This document shows positions 34,885 through 47,901 of a DNA stretch of 64,000 nucleotides, one piece after another. Both the position numbers and the translations under genes were made by a program. The stretch's first letter is position 1; every line of letters starts with the position of its first letter. This DNA is from Owenia fusiformis (taxonomy: Eukaryota; Annelida; Polychaeta; Sabellida; Oweniidae): positions 8,873,912 through 8,937,911 of the forward strand of contig CAIIXF020000003.1 of NCBI GenBank assembly GCA_903813345.2. Direction: 5' to 3'. The notes beneath the pieces were generated by a model. That model was given only the letters and a program-made list of their open reading frames with translations, was not told where the DNA came from and made no database searches.

Positions 34885-35046
34885 GTAAGTCCTATACGAT
34901 CTCTGTTGTACACGTTGATGGTCTAACCAACGAATTTAGAATGGATTAGTGGCAGGTACTATTCATATTTAAATGAGTCGTCCATAAAATAGGAGGTTAA
35001 TCCGGCGGCTGCTAGTTGTTAGTTGCGTTCGCGAAAACAAGCTCAA

Positions 35047-35400
35047 GTTAGGTCCGTCATGGAAAAATAGACACCATATATCCCAAAACAATGATCTAAC
35101 GTGAATAGAAATAATGTCTAACACCCTCCCTCCAATCGAAAACCAATATCACAATCCAGGACCAGAACACCAAGGGACGTTTCAGGCATACTGAAGTCAT
35201 TGCAATACACGTTAGCGAAAATTTTTAAAAATTGATAGCCAAGACACATAACATCAAAAATAGCTGTAGATGCTATTCTAGTACTCATAAAAGCATTCAG
35301 TCTTGATGCGGGATAAATGGAATCCAGTCTCAAAGTCCATAGGCAATAAAAACGTCAGCATCCATTCGCGCCGTCGCCGCAATCCATAAGACACATTAAC
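35047..35400 (-). mobile_element. 3'-end fragment of the Penelope-like family, copy 3
   Basis: About 350 bp similar to 61110-61400 and 46920-47240 (ATGATCTAACGTGAA, ATCACAATCCAGGACCAG, ACATAACATCAAAAATAG). In the 61 kb copy this segment lies downstream, on the minus strand, of the reverse transcriptase. This copy therefore kept only the element's 3' region. It lies in the inferred intron 2 of the GTPase gene. Confidence 0.6.
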
Positions 35401-35544
35401 CAGATGTCGTTTATATCGTTCCGTATTGGTCGTTTTATTTACTAACGCTTAACCATCGACAACGTTCAGTGAAAAAATATGCGGTTGTACACTTTTGTTA
35501 TGACAGTGATATAATAAAACAAGTATTTAATTATATTTTCGGCA

Positions 35545-35925
35545 AATACCTGTGACACTTTCACAAGATGATATTACACTAGCTCTTCGGGCTTCGTGGA
35601 ATATCACTTGTGAAAGATGCACAGGTATTTACCTCTGTAGAATTAAATATTTGTATAGTTTTTCATGTTCAATTTCATGTGCATGCTCTTGGCAAGACTT
35701 TTAACTTTCCAATTACGTTAATAGATTCTCAATTAGTGCTCGAATGTATTCTAGGCAATTCCATCCACATAATTGACCGGCTGGAAAATGTTCCCACGGA
35801 CATGGGTGGAACTACCTAGAAAAAATAGTGCTCTGTTTGAGAATCTGTTAACGTAATTTAAAATTTAAAAGTCTTGCCAAGAGCATGCACATGAAATTAC
35901 AACATGAAATACTTCATCATATTCC
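35545..35925. repeat. Pair of imperfect hairpins
   Basis: 35545-35629 folds on itself (AATACCTGTG...CTTTCACAAG against CTTGTGAAAG...CACAGGTATT). Next to it about 35655-35740 is the reverse complement of about 35829-35925 (GCATGCTCTTGGCAAGACTT and its inverse), with an ~90 bp spacer. The open frame that spans the left arm is not supported as a gene. Confidence 0.6.
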
Positions 35926-37184
35926 TTACTAGATAAAATCTTAAAACCTACATCACAATTTTTGCTTCAAAAAGCTAAAGTGTACACCCGTTTATTTTAT
36001 CACTGTTCGTTGCCGATGATTAGTTGATTAGGCGTGTTACATTAATACGGAATAAAACATATCATTCTATGAAAAACCATCACAATTACTTTTCAAAGAA
36101 ATTAATTAAAGTTTAGTGTTAAGATCACAAAAATGGGGATTAACATAGTTTTGACCTACATTTTGACTTGAGCAATTGACTGTTCAAAGTTCGAGTGAAA
36201 GTAATTTTGAAATCCCTCTTCTGTTTTAGGCTTAACCTATTTTATTTGTATCCAGTTATCCGTTTTTTACAATTTAATATTTCATCGGCGCCATTGACTT
36301 TACATGGGGATATCATCATATTAATTTTCGAGATGTAAAGAATTCATAGCCTGACCATGAACCATGGCTTTTACCCTAACCGTTGCCCTTACACAAAGGT
36401 AATCCTGATTTCAATTCAGTTTTTGAAATCTGGTATATTTCTATTTTTGAAAATTTACAAAATTCTAACCGAATAAATGGGCATCATATCACTTTTTGAG
36501 ATTTCAAAATGCCAAAGAATCTGAACCGAAAGTCAAATACCTAGTTTTCGGACACTGGTATCACAAAATCCGTTTAAATCATCAGAAAACTATTTCATGT
36601 TGCGTTTTTCTACTTTTTATGATAAACACAGTGAAAGAAAAAGAAGCAAAACATTAAAGGATGGCCGAGAAAATTGAAAAAATCAGAAAAGTACAACTTT
36701 TGACCTAGCTCTTAACCGTTGACCTAGATAAAAAAATTAACCCAATTTCCTATTATCCCAGACCATTACCAAAATATGGTTACCCTTAGTCACATGAATA
36801 AGAAAATTTACCCCTTCAATCTATACAGGTTTCTATGATTACTTTCCCATTTATATGTCGTGTAAATGGGACGATAATTTGCTAATTTCACTTAAAACAT
36901 TTAGCAACTTCCTCAGTATTCCAGTTAACATCACAAAAAAGATTATTCTATGAAATTCATTCCGGGTGTTAACACTCTTTGCACTCGAGGATATTTTTGA
37001 TATCTCTTCTTATTGGTTATTTTTGTTTATTTCTAACTCATTTTAAATAAATTGTGTGCTTTAATTTTATATTAAATTGACGTTTTGTTATTGATATTTG
37101 TTCAATATAATACTAAAACATATGCATTTATTTGGTTTTCCTTGAAAATATGACCAAAAAGAAAGCGTGGTAATGCTCATTTAA
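35926..37184. other. No gene recognised; one weak dispersed repeat
   Basis: The segment near 36765-36830 (CCATTACCAAAATATGGTTA and CCTTCAATCTAT) resembles 45508-45580. Otherwise AT-rich sequence without coding. Confidence 0.4.
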
Positions 37185-38548
37185 TAGTCCATGGTATGAC
37201 TTCCGAATATGAAGGATCCGTAGCACACTATAGCGCAGCAACATTTGAAGCAATATTTTTGAAGATGTATATGTCTCGATTCTTTTGAAATACCATTTGC
37301 TGAAAAAACTTCCGGCTTTCGGGTCGAAAAATGACTTACATCATAAGGGGTCAAAAAACGTAAATATTTTGATTCGAACTTTTATACATTTTATAAGACA
37401 CAGACCGTTATTCTAAGCGTACGAACAAAAAATATATTATCATAATGTAAAAATATACTATAATTTTACTGTAGATGTCGGTGTTTAATTAGTGTAATTA
37501 CGGAAGTGTGTTTTTCAGATTTTGTTTGATTTTTCAAATATGAGCCAGGCCGATTCAACAAAATTGTGTGGACTTTTTAGGTAATTTATGATTGGGAACA
37601 TATTAGTTTTCTTACCATTTAAAACATTTTACTACCAGATTTTTTCCATATAATCGCACGGGGTCTAACAACAAATTATTGGACATGTTTTATAAAACAT
37701 AATACAATAACAAATAGGTAAGATTAATTTCTAATTAAATGTTACAGAAGTATTGGAATGCTCATATATTCCAAGGGCATGTCTAATAATCAATTAGAGT
37801 CATATGCAATCGAACGCCTTACAATTCTTTCTCGACGTTACTTGTGGCTAACATCAAGTTTTCTAATGGTTGTTTCTTCTGTGACCTTACCGCTGGATAT
37901 AATCAAATTTTAAGAAGATAATGATAACGATTTTTCTCAAATATTCATGAATTCGAATTCCATTCTTGATGGTTGCTTTATAAGCAACTGAGCTATATCT
38001 AACTACGAGAAATAGAATTTTAGCTGTAGTCCCAATTAGTCAAGGAAAAGCAATAGGCCCTCTTTTATTGATAATTTTCACCGCTGAATAAAAGTCTATA
38101 TCCCAAAACGCATTGAGACCCATTTTGTGAAAAACTAGCATGATTTAAGCATTTGTCATTCTAATATAAAAGTGATTCATTTGTAGCATTTATCTTATTA
38201 ATACCTGAGAAACAATACAAAACGTCGATACACTGATAACATAATTTTTTGGTATTGATAAAAAATAACCTCAAACTTATAGCTTAGAAATCTAAATCAG
38301 ATATCTAAAATCATTTTGTATTATTTTCTGTTGCATTTTGTACTCCAAATTGTATTTTTTGGTAATTTTTTGACCTCTGTTAATGGCAGGCATAATTCAG
38401 CCTAAAAGCCGGAAGTATATTAAACGGTTATAATAAAAATTATTAGGGAACATATGTAGGTATGTTAATGTTAGGTCAAATATCGCTGCGCTATAGTGTG
38501 CTACCAGCTCCTTTATTAGACGTCCTAGAGATTTCATACCATGGACTA
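37185..38548. mobile_element. 1.36 kb TIR element, TAA-flanked
   Basis: The left end TAGTCCATGGTATGACTTCC continues to GCACACTATAGCGCAGC. The right end is the imperfect inverse (GCTGCGCTATAGTGTGCTAC ... CATACCATGGACTA). TAA lies outside each end (37182-37184 and 38549-38551), compatible with the three-base TWA target of PIF/Harbinger elements. A solo end of the same family is at 54268-54322. No transposase frame is visible. Confidence 0.6.
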
Positions 38549-38861
38549 TAAGAGTTATCATGTTTTTAATACGGACTAACCAAAGAGTATATGACAAAGT
38601 TTCCTTAAAGAAAAAGTGATACGCAGTAAAAAATATTTAACTATAAACATAGGGGCTCTCCTTTAAGTCTTTTTTGTATTTCTGACATAATGGCGAGTCT
38701 AAGTATGACATATAAAATGAAAACGACAAAGTATACGTATAAATCGGTCATATACATTACATGTAGCTTTCTCACCGTTCACGTAGGCAGTAAATATACC
38801 ATTGATAGTCCGCTAGCTAGTTTTCTGATACATATTCTAAACAAGCTCTTTTCGGGCTCTG

Positions 38862-39340
38862 TATAAAAAACCTCCTCCTTCATACCCACCTACCCACGTA
38901 CGTTGGACATGATACAGTCTTTGAAGGGTTAAAATTTTAAAGATCTTATTTTATTAAACCTTAGTTTATGATGAATTATAGATGCATTTGTAACGACCCT
39001 TGATAGCAAGTTGCTACTACAGCCCAGCTGGGTTCAATTCCCACTCGGGGCATCGAATTAAGCACACTCTCTTTCAATTTCTTTATCTGGCTGGTTGGAC
39101 CTATGCTCACGGTCATAAGTTAGTTATTCCCCTGGGTGCCCTTGGGTCATTTCACATTTCAATGCACCCATATGCTTTTATTTATGGATCTATCATCCGT
39201 CTAGTCATAAAATAAAGCCGGTATTGTAGAAATGTTGATAATTAGAGCTATTTTGAGATTTAAAAATCTTTAAAATTGAACTCTTCAATGACTGTATCAT
39301 GTCCCACGTAGGTGGGTAGGTGGGTAGAAGGTTTTTTATA
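38862..39340. mobile_element. ~480 bp inverted-end element carrying a SINE-like insert
   Basis: The ends read TATAAAAAACCTCCTCC and, inverted, GGTTTTTTATA. The arms share ACCCACCTACCCAC and GACATGATACAGTC with their complements near 39290-39325. The middle contains a tRNA-like segment. A short upstream phrase (TTCTGATACATATTC) also occurs at 8697 beside another MITE. Confidence 0.55.
38990..39230 (+). ncRNA. Possible tRNA-derived SINE
   Basis: GGGTTCAATTCCCACTCGGG (39030-39049) looks like the T-arm and B box of a tRNA: a 4-of-5 stem around TTCAATT. It is followed by an acceptor-like CGGGGCA. The 5' half has only a weak A-box-like GATAGCAAGTTG, and no intact tRNA cloverleaf can be drawn. The next ~170 bp are unrelated to a tRNA and end in an AATAAAG-rich tail. 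A degraded SINE fits best; a chance match is possible. Confidence 0.35.
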
Positions 39341-40917
39341 CAAGACCCTCGTTTCGTTAGATATTTAGAGCTTAAACACGTATGACATAAATCATTTTCT
39401 TAAAGTCACCAGTGTTCATAATTTTGGCAACGTCTTAATACATGTTTGATGCATTATTATATTTGACATATTAATTATACACAATTCAAAGGTTTGCGTG
39501 AAACCCCTACACGGGCATGGGTGGGAAATTTGACCAACACATTTTGGCTTGTCTAATTCCTCACCCAGGGGCCTAATTTATAAGTCAATTTTCCTACCCT
39601 AGAAGCAATAAATTTGGCTGAATATTCCCATCCCCTGGCCCTACCCCCGAATCTGCTCTCTTCAAAGCATAAGATCTTGTGCATAACATAAGTGCAGTAC
39701 ATTGTTTGTATCAATAGTTTAGTTAGAGATACCATTTAAAGTCCCCGATGAACACACTACCCTACCTCGATCGCGCATGCGAGAAATTTTTGGCTTTTAT
39801 CCAGGTCCCTTTTGCGTATATCGACTGCTTAGTCAAAGGGTTAATACGTTTGGTGCTCGGAGTGAGTCAATATGGTTATTCATTGAACTTCAGTGGTGCA
39901 ATAGTGAAGTCCATGTTCCAAGTTATATGATGGTTGAAGAAAGAATGTAAATAATATCGTTTTAAATGTTAAAATATTTGATATGACATAGTACAGGGTA
40001 CACAGTTGCAAAATTTGATCAATACAGGGTACAAGTAATGTAAATTGTTCAAAAGTACATGGAGCGAGAAAGTAAGCTGAATATACAGAACGATTCGCTG
40101 GTTTTAGACAAAAAAAAATAATTCTGAGATAGTCAATAATATACTAGAATCATGTTTTGTACAACAGTCTAATAGTATATTTTTGAACCAAATGTAATTG
40201 TTCTAATCTTTATTTTCAGACGAGTACAATAACAACGTAATGTGCCAAACATTTTTTCTAATGCGCTTGATATCCTAATCCAGTGGTACATGGAGCTGTA
40301 TTTTGACTTTCAAAACCAGAATATAGTGTATAATAGAAGGAATAATACGTTTCATTGGAGTTCTTTGATGCACGAATGCATACAAGGGCGTCATTAGAAT
40401 ACATCATTAGAATATCAAAATACTGTATCATGGAAATGCTTGCCTAAAACTGTAAAATAACTATATGTGCGGAATATGAGATATGTTTATATCGTGTTTA
40501 TCGCGTAACCGTTACTGCTGCCATTTTGAATGATGACTTGACATAGTGCTGTAGAATTAGTGTATTTGTAGGAAGTGGATTCGGAATACTATAACTATGA
40601 TTAACCCATACTTTTAACTCTAAAAACTATTACCAGATCGAAGTAGTCTTATATGACATCTTGAATGTAAGTTTTTGGATTGTATCTGCTCCAGTGATTT
40701 TGCATTTAATTATGAAATGTTCATCACTAGACACCTCAAAACAAACAATATGCTCTTAGTGACAAGAGGAAAAATGTTTCACAATATGTTGTGCCTTACG
40801 GCAAAGTAAAGATACATTTCTGGGACGACTTTTAATTCATCTTAAGATTTTAGAAAAACAATTAATTCACAAAAAACAGTTGACTAACATACTAGAAAAC
40901 ATATATACAGGGTGTCA
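39341..40917. other. 1.6 kb without recognised gene
   Basis: AT-rich. TACAGGGTACA occurs twice at about 39992 and 40023, perhaps degenerate MITE ends. Open frames at 39.5-39.9 kb show no resemblance to known proteins and sit in the inferred intron. Confidence 0.4.
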
Positions 40918-41507
40918 AATAAGTCCCGTCCCCCCCCCTCTACAGCCAAAACCAAGATATTTGGTACCAAGTTTGGTATATCATTGGAAAGGTCTTCCAA
41001 AGTTACGTTGATTGGCATATATCTGACACATGTCAATCAATCTCACAAATTTTTACATTGTATCAATTAAGGTGACCATATGCCTAGAAACATGGCAATT
41101 TGGCGTATTCGGCAGGATTTTAAGAATCGGATACAAGAAAGGTCAAGAGACCAAAAGATGACTAAATATGTTTATGGGGATGAATTTAACCAATCAATTT
41201 CTGGATAGGGTTAGATGTCTAGAAAATGGAGGTGCAAGGAAAATAGTGAAAACCTTTTTGTAACAAGTGGAATGCGAAAAAGATTAACTTTTTGACGCAT
41301 TTCTGAGGTTATATCCTTGTCATTTTGACACAAAAAGGCTACTTAAAGACATCATAAAAATATAGGTAAATTTCATCCAAAATACTTGAGAGTTGGTGAG
41401 TTAACATAACTTTGGATGATCTTTCCAATGGTATATCACACTATGTACCATCTGTTAAGGTATTAGCTGTAGCAGGGGGGGGGGGGCGGTACTTATTTGA
41501 CACCCTG
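40918..41507. mobile_element. 590 bp TA-flanked MITE
   Basis: Ends CAGGGTGTCAAATAAGT and the inverse ACTTATTTGACACCCTG, with TA outside both (40916-40917 and 41508-41509). C-runs and G-runs lie just inside each end. The arms stay related inward (GGTATATCATTGGAAAGGTC against GATCTTTCCAATGGTATATC). No coding. The CAGGGTG terminus again suggests mobilisation by a mariner-type enzyme. Confidence 0.85.
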
Positions 41508-41509
41508 TA

Positions 41510-42661
41510 CATATAACACAATGACACGCAGTTTGAATAACAGTTAACTGTTTTTTTGTTACACACCAATGTCAAAATAAGTAACATTTTCGAAATGAAA
41601 CTTACACGCTCCCTGTACGTTAATAGATTTACTGACATGTATCTTGTATTGCTTTAGAGTTTTGCTTCACTGCGCCCGCTATCTATCTTTGCCTATATGC
41701 TTTTTGCCAACAATATTCTACAAACTGCTTGATGAATCTATTTTATGTCTGGTAGAACACTAGAAATGAATGTAAAATGTATTTTACGTTTAAAAATATG
41801 GAATTAAACCCACTTCCTCCATTTGCAACTTAACTTTACCCTGTTTCCCTTTTAAACGTGGTCACGTGGTAGGGTAGTGTGTAAACCAGGCTCTTCAAGT
41901 ACTACATAATGTACACTATTTATATATGTACTAAATGGGAATACGATTCCCTGGGAAACACAATACATACTTTTATATGTTCAAAATGAGCCATTTGATT
42001 GATGCATACACTTAATAGCTTCATAAATAACATCTACAAAATATATCTAGTACTTAAAGGCAGAATCAGATCTATAGGGGGTGACAAAATTACAAACAAC
42101 GTGCATAATTGACCTACCAATCTATTCCGTACAATATCAAATACAATATCTCCCAAAAGATTCATAATATGTTGTACATTGGTGAAGTTATTAATGATTC
42201 AAAGTGCAAAAATGGGTGAAAAATGTTTAAATTATCCCAAATAATAAGAATGGTAACCATTCTTATAGAAAAATAATACATAATTGTAAAAATCTTTTGT
42301 TTTCCTCGAACAAAGTATGCACTATTGTGATTTTTAGAAAATAGACATGACAAGGAATAACACGAGCCAAAAATATTCTAAAATTGAAACAATTTTTTGT
42401 TTGACCTGCTCGCTATCTCTGATTCTCTCTTTAAGTAGTAATTTTCAATTTCAATGGTGAAACTTGCCTGGTTACGATTATGCGGGAAATCAACACGGGA
42501 CGAAGATTGTTCACCTTCCTGGCTTACCTCTGAAGCCTAGTACCTTGTAATCCATTTATATAGGTTAAACGTTGGCGCACACTTTAATGTCACAAGTACT
42601 GGACGAGTGTGGTGAAAAATGTGGTTTTGAAAATAGCAAATTTCTCTTCATGTAGGTTGTT
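41510..42661. other. No recognised feature
   Basis: AT-rich sequence without coding, RNA or clear repeats. Confidence 0.4.
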
Positions 42662-43365
42662 TGTGGTTTATTATTCTACATTGATTCTGAAAACATCGGT
42701 GTCTAGTTTTTCAGCGTTTTGGAAATATGCAGATTTATACCTTCCTGGGGGTACAAGGAAAGCCACGCATAATTCCTAAAATATGGAGCCAATCATCTTG
42801 ATTTTTACAGGTTATCATTTACTTATCATGTCCTACCATTATGACAAGTTTCATCAAAGTTGATCAACTGGTTGCTATGGAAACGGAGATCATGTTTTAT
42901 TATATTCTTTGGAAAAGTGCCACGCCCCCTTTCTAAATTTATTTGCATTGCAATATACTCACGAGCAATAGATTTCACTGTGTGGATAAGATAAAACAGC
43001 AGATGATTTAATTTTATCAAACATACACTGAATAAGTTTTCTAAAATATTAATGTGTGTTTGTCTCATGGGGTGTCTTACATTTTGACTAAAATATGTAC
43101 TTTTTAACATATGATCTCCGTTTCCATAGCAACCAGTTAATAAACTTTGATGAAACTTATGACTATTGTAGGACATGATAAATAGATGATTACCTGTAAA
43201 TATTAAGATGATTGGTTGTATATTTTAGGAATTTTACATGGCTTTCCTAGTACACCCCCCTAAAAATCAAACTAGGGGGTATAAATCTGAATATTTCCAT
43301 AACGCTGAAAAACTAGACACCAATACTTTCAGAATCAATGTAGAATCATAAACCACAAAGGACAA
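42662..43365. repeat. ~700 bp foldback with ~250 bp arms
   Basis: The left arm (about 42662-42912, including TACATTGATTCTGAAA and GGTTGCTATGGAAACGGAG) and the right arm (about 43110-43365, CTCCGTTTCCATAGCAACC and TTTCAGAATCAATGTAG) are reverse complements with moderate divergence. A minus-strand frame across the loop is not supported by any family resemblance. The exact element ends and target duplication are unclear. Confidence 0.65.
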
Positions 43366-45591
43366 GGTGCAATTATTGGCAAATATCCCTATGGTCAAAG
43401 TGAATCATTCGTAGGTGTAACATGAAGAATAAAATGTCATATAATACTTTGGAAAATATTAAAGTGCTCGGACACACATACGCTGAGATAGGGATCATTT
43501 CGTTCAGTAAGGTTGTATTGAATTACATGGGGCTGTGCACCATTGACTTAACATGAGGATATCAGCAGATTCCAATAGAGGCCATTGGTTTCCATTGATT
43601 ATCACAGAAATACCAAAAATACACTATGACCTGAATCGATTGCAAACTTAATAATTTCACAATACGACACAAATGGTTTATCTCATCAAATGTGCAAATA
43701 TGAAGTTTGCAATCGATTCAGGTCATACTTAAAATTAAAAGATTGTACATATTTTCATTATTTTTTTCCCTACAAAATGGCTATAGAAAAATGCTCCAAA
43801 AACAACTTTTACACTTATCAAATATCATACAAGTTTGTAAAACCAAAGATTATACTATTATATTTCATTATGTAGTAACATATTTGGATAAGATGCAGGG
43901 ATGCGTAGGATGTAAATCGATTTTGACAGACACAAAAATACTTCCTGGTTTGGAATCTATGCCTCTACACTCCATGATTGAATTATGACCCTAATAAGTG
44001 GCCTATACATCAATACAGTGCTGAATATAGGTCAACAAGTTACTAGTGTGCATATAAATGTAATAATTGAAGCAGAATACTCATTTTGAAAAATCAGATG
44101 AATTATTTTTTTCCCATGGGGAGATCCCAATGGCGGGTGTATAAGGTCCTTGCTATTTTTCAAAACCACTTTTACACCACGCTCATCCAGTAAAGATTCT
44201 TCGCGGAAAGAATATATAAGCACAAATGCCAAAGGGAAGGGTGACTAAAAACCTTAAAGATATGCTAGGCAGATAAGTAGGCCAGTATTACATAATCATG
44301 AAATGAATAAGTCTGAAAATACAATTGGTCAGAATGTACTAAAACCTGCTTGAAACTGAAAAACATTGCATGCTCTATTCCACACAATTTGGAGGCTTTT
44401 GAAATTCGCAGTAACAATGAATAAGTGCCTGTATATAATCATTGCATAGACAACACTTCATGTAGTGTTTATCAGATGTATTGAGTTGACCAAAATACTC
44501 CTTTGCTTACTACATACTGGACTACATATTGGCACCCTTACATATATGTTACTGTTCATAATGTATAATTAGCCCATAATAGCTTTGCAAAATCAACATC
44601 TTATACTATCAACGTAATAGACGGCTTGCCCAACCTTACTGTCAAATTATTATAGACAAATTTGAAGATAAGACTGATATTGTCAAATTGAATTATGATA
44701 ATAAGTAAATAATATTTTTGTAATGTTTTGCACGGGTATAACATGCACAGTAGAATAATACAGGGTTACCCTAAATTGTAGTAACATGAATATGTTTCTC
44801 AATTAATTAATTTATATATCCCAAGGATTTCACCTGTTCCCTTCTTGGTCAAACCTTGTTTGATTTTTGATTTTTTACAATAAAATAAACTACTCTTTTT
44901 GCCATCTTATCATTTTTATTTCCATATGTTATTGATGTGAGAATTCAAATGATCAATAGGAAAACAATGCTAAACTTGCACACTGAAATAGGTATTCCAG
45001 CAGGCCTACGAAAATATGGCTCGAAAAAGATGCTACACCTAAGGGCTACAGGTGGACAATTTATTCCACCTGAAAAGTATTTTAAGGGTCAGATCACTAA
45101 ATTCATGATTGCATTGAAACGTTTGGAATGCTAATTTTCAAGAATGGATGTTACTGAATATCTCATCAAGTGACCTAAACTACAGCAGCTAAAATAAGCA
45201 TACCGAATACAATTCAGTATGATTCGGTGAAGGGATTATATAGTTATAAGGGATTAGCAATTTATTTATTATCTTACAAGTTAGCTCAATTCTCGAATTG
45301 GAAGATCTACTGCTACATTGTTTAATATGCATTATAATAGATCGATTCGATGGTAAGAACTACTATGTGATATGATCGATTTTACCTTTTTGTCATCATT
45401 GCTTAGGAATACAATAATACCATTCCAATTAATGATAACTCACTTATTGTATAGCTTGTGTTTGAAACACATGCTGGAAGATACGCTTGTAAAATTAGTA
45501 AACCATTACCAAAACTATGGTTACCCTGTAGTAGTGAAGGGCACATTACAAATGAATATCACCCCCTCCAATCTATTTTTGGCTCACACAG
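43366..45591. other. Mostly featureless stretch with one perfect hairpin
   Basis: 43625-43648 (ATGACCTGAATCGATTGCA...) is the exact 24 bp reverse complement of 43703-43726, with a 54 bp loop. A ~58 bp match to the Penelope-like 3' end lies at 44213-44270. Remaining frames, including the small one at 44937-45134, show no recognisable domain. Confidence 0.5.
44213..44270 (-). repeat. Short fragment of the Penelope-like 3' terminus
   Basis: TATATAAGCACAAATGCCAA followed by GGGTGACTAAAAACC matches 61012-61060, the far 3' boundary region of the element at 61-63.6 kb. It diverges after the AAAGA at about 44270. It marks a very short or eroded fourth copy. Confidence 0.5.
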
Positions 45592-46491
45592 TGAGCCTAT
45601 GGGATCGACCAGGCGTCCGTCCGTCCGTTGGTCCATCCGTTCGTTGGTCAGTCCGTCCGTCAACATTGGCCGCACAAATTAAAACTGCTATTCGGATTGA
45701 GTCATATCCACAATCATTTTATGCATATTCATAATGGCTATTTGACCTATCATCGCCATTTCCCAAGTTCGCCCGGTTTCCGAGAAATTGCTGATTTTGA
45801 CGTCAAAAAGTCAAATTTTCTGTAAATACTAGACACTTTGTTGAAGTAGAACTTTCAAATAACTTGTAGTAGTTGCTGTATATGCAACTTATGTCCTCTG
45901 AAGATTTCAAAGCTCTTGGAATTACAGTTTTTGGTGCTTACTCTATAAAATTTGACAAAAAGTAGGACTGTCATTTTCAGGAAACTTTATTATGTATAAA
46001 GTCAATGGCAGGTTTCGTGATTGACAAGTTTCTCAAAGTTTGCCTTATTCTTGATCATTTCTTGCAATGAATTACATCATAACTAGATTTAAGCATTCCC
46101 TACATATTGCTCAATATATGTCAGCATCATTTTTTACCGTTTTTGAGATATTTGACGTAAAAAACAGTAAAAATAAGTTATTTTTCAACTTGCATCAATT
46201 TGACCAAATTTTTTTTTGAAAATCATCTACAAGTTACCAGGAGTTCAAATCTGACATTAGTTTTTTTTTGATTTTTCAAATTGATTTTTGGATGTAAATT
46301 TTGGTCAGCTTAATCACAAAAGACCTTACTGAGCTCTAAATAAGTTAAATTTTCAAGGTCAAAGGTCATCAAACTAGGTCACACAACTGTGCTGTCTAAG
46401 TTTCTCAAAGTTCGAGACTACAAATCCAAATCAATATTTTTGTTTGAAAGTCAGGATATACATTCCTCTGAAGGTTCCAAACTGTGTGAGC
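45592..46491. repeat. Possible ~900 bp TIR repeat with CCGTCCGT-rich left part
   Basis: GCTCACACAG near 45592 and the inverse CTGTGTGAGC at 46482-46491 may be ends. Just inside the left end is a small hairpin (GGCTCACACAGTGAGCC) and about 45 bp of imperfect CCGTCCGT/TGGTCCAT repeats (45617-45662). The rest is non-coding. The ends are short, so the assignment is tentative. Confidence 0.4.
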
Positions 46492-46844
46492 ACAGGACCG
46501 TGGGTCCTATTTTTACAGTTTTTTAATGATTATTTCACATTTTTCAATATTTTGCGTAACCAGGACGGTGAATTTTCTTCATTTTTCTTCAGACATTTTG
46601 TTTTACCAATATTTATTATACCTGTCAATTTCAAGAAAATCGCGCCGCTACGTTTGAAAATAATTCAAATTATGTCGTTTTTCATTGAGCTCCATTATAA
46701 AAATCGAACTTTCAAACTTAATATTTTAAAATTCTACGTGGTGAAAAGTTGCATATTGAGTAGTTAGTTAATGTTATGGTGTAAAAAATTCAAAACAAAA
46801 AGGAATAAAGAAAAAATGCTAAGAGAAGTCTCAATAACAACTCT

Positions 46845-47708
46845 TTAAAGAAACCTAACAAGAAAGGCAAACTGTAAATGTAAATCTGTCATAAGAAAAG
46901 TAGACCCTATATATCCCAAAACCATGATCTAACGTGAAAAGAAACAATGTCTAACACCCCCTCCCCCCTCCAATCGAGAACCAATAAATATCACAATCCA
47001 GGACCAGAACACCAAGTGACATTTCATCCATACTGAAGTCATTACAACTCGTACATGTTGAAGAAAAATTGAAAAAATTGATAGCCAATACTCATAACAT
47101 CAAAAATAGTTGTAGATACTAGTACTCATAAAAGAGAGAGTATTCAGTCTCAAATGATGTGGGATAGATAAAATCCAGTCTCCAAGTCCATAGGCACTTT
47201 AAAGGTTCAACATTCACAAAAGCCGTCGCCATAATCCATAAAACGCAACAATGCACAATGTTCATCAGGGGAAAACTATGGCTGCTTTCGATCCCTATTT
47301 CTCAACCATTAATGCCATAGCCGGGATCCACCTCAAAAGGTACCAAGTGAAAAAATTGTGGGTTCATTGCCAATTTATTATACCATATTCCTACATCCTT
47401 CAGTATCTCAAGTGGTAAAACTCAAAATTTCGAAATTAATGACTTGTACTTTTCAGCAAAGCCCAGAAAGTATTTCTTAAGTTTTTTTTACAAGTATAAC
47501 CTTGACCTAACAGCTTGATCACTAGAATATGGTGTCTTGATTTGAAATCTAGATATTTTGAACATGCCCTGCTATATCTAATAAGCTGGAATACATAAAC
47601 CCCATATGCTGGGTTAAGTGGAATATTGCTATCCAAATGTGGAAAGTTAACAATGTCAAAATTAAAGTCATCTCTTTTGTCATATAATTTACAATATATA
47701 CAATTGTC
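46845..47708 (-). mobile_element. Penelope-like fragment, copy 2 (3' part)
   Basis: Collinear with 61065-61830. The minus strand encodes the end of the reverse transcriptase protein, LDSNIPLNPAYGVYVFQLIR, then YSRACSKYLDFKSRHHILV (47636-47436), followed by the shared 3' untranslated part. Similarity stops abruptly at about 47708, so the copy is 5' truncated. A one-base difference shifts the frame after GQGYTCKK relative to the 61 kb copy. Confidence 0.75.
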
Positions 47709-47901
47709 CGGAAATGTTTTAAAGATTTATTTCACCTTTGTATGTATGCTACCTTACGCTATGCAGGCCATACTTTACGATGACGAACCACAAACACTTC
47801 CAGAACTTCAATAAATCATGGTGTAGGGGATACGTGTCTGATTTGGCGGCAAAGCTGATTTCAATTGCAATGCAGAAATTTTATGTCACGTAATCACCTA
47901 A

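Noticed and set aside
39030-39056. A functional tRNA gene
   Set aside because: Only a T-arm-like segment is present; no acceptor stem, D-arm or anticodon arm can be paired upstream.
45617-45662. CCGTCCGT tract as a CRISPR-like or regulatory array
   Set aside because: It is a short imperfect tetramer microsatellite without spacers.
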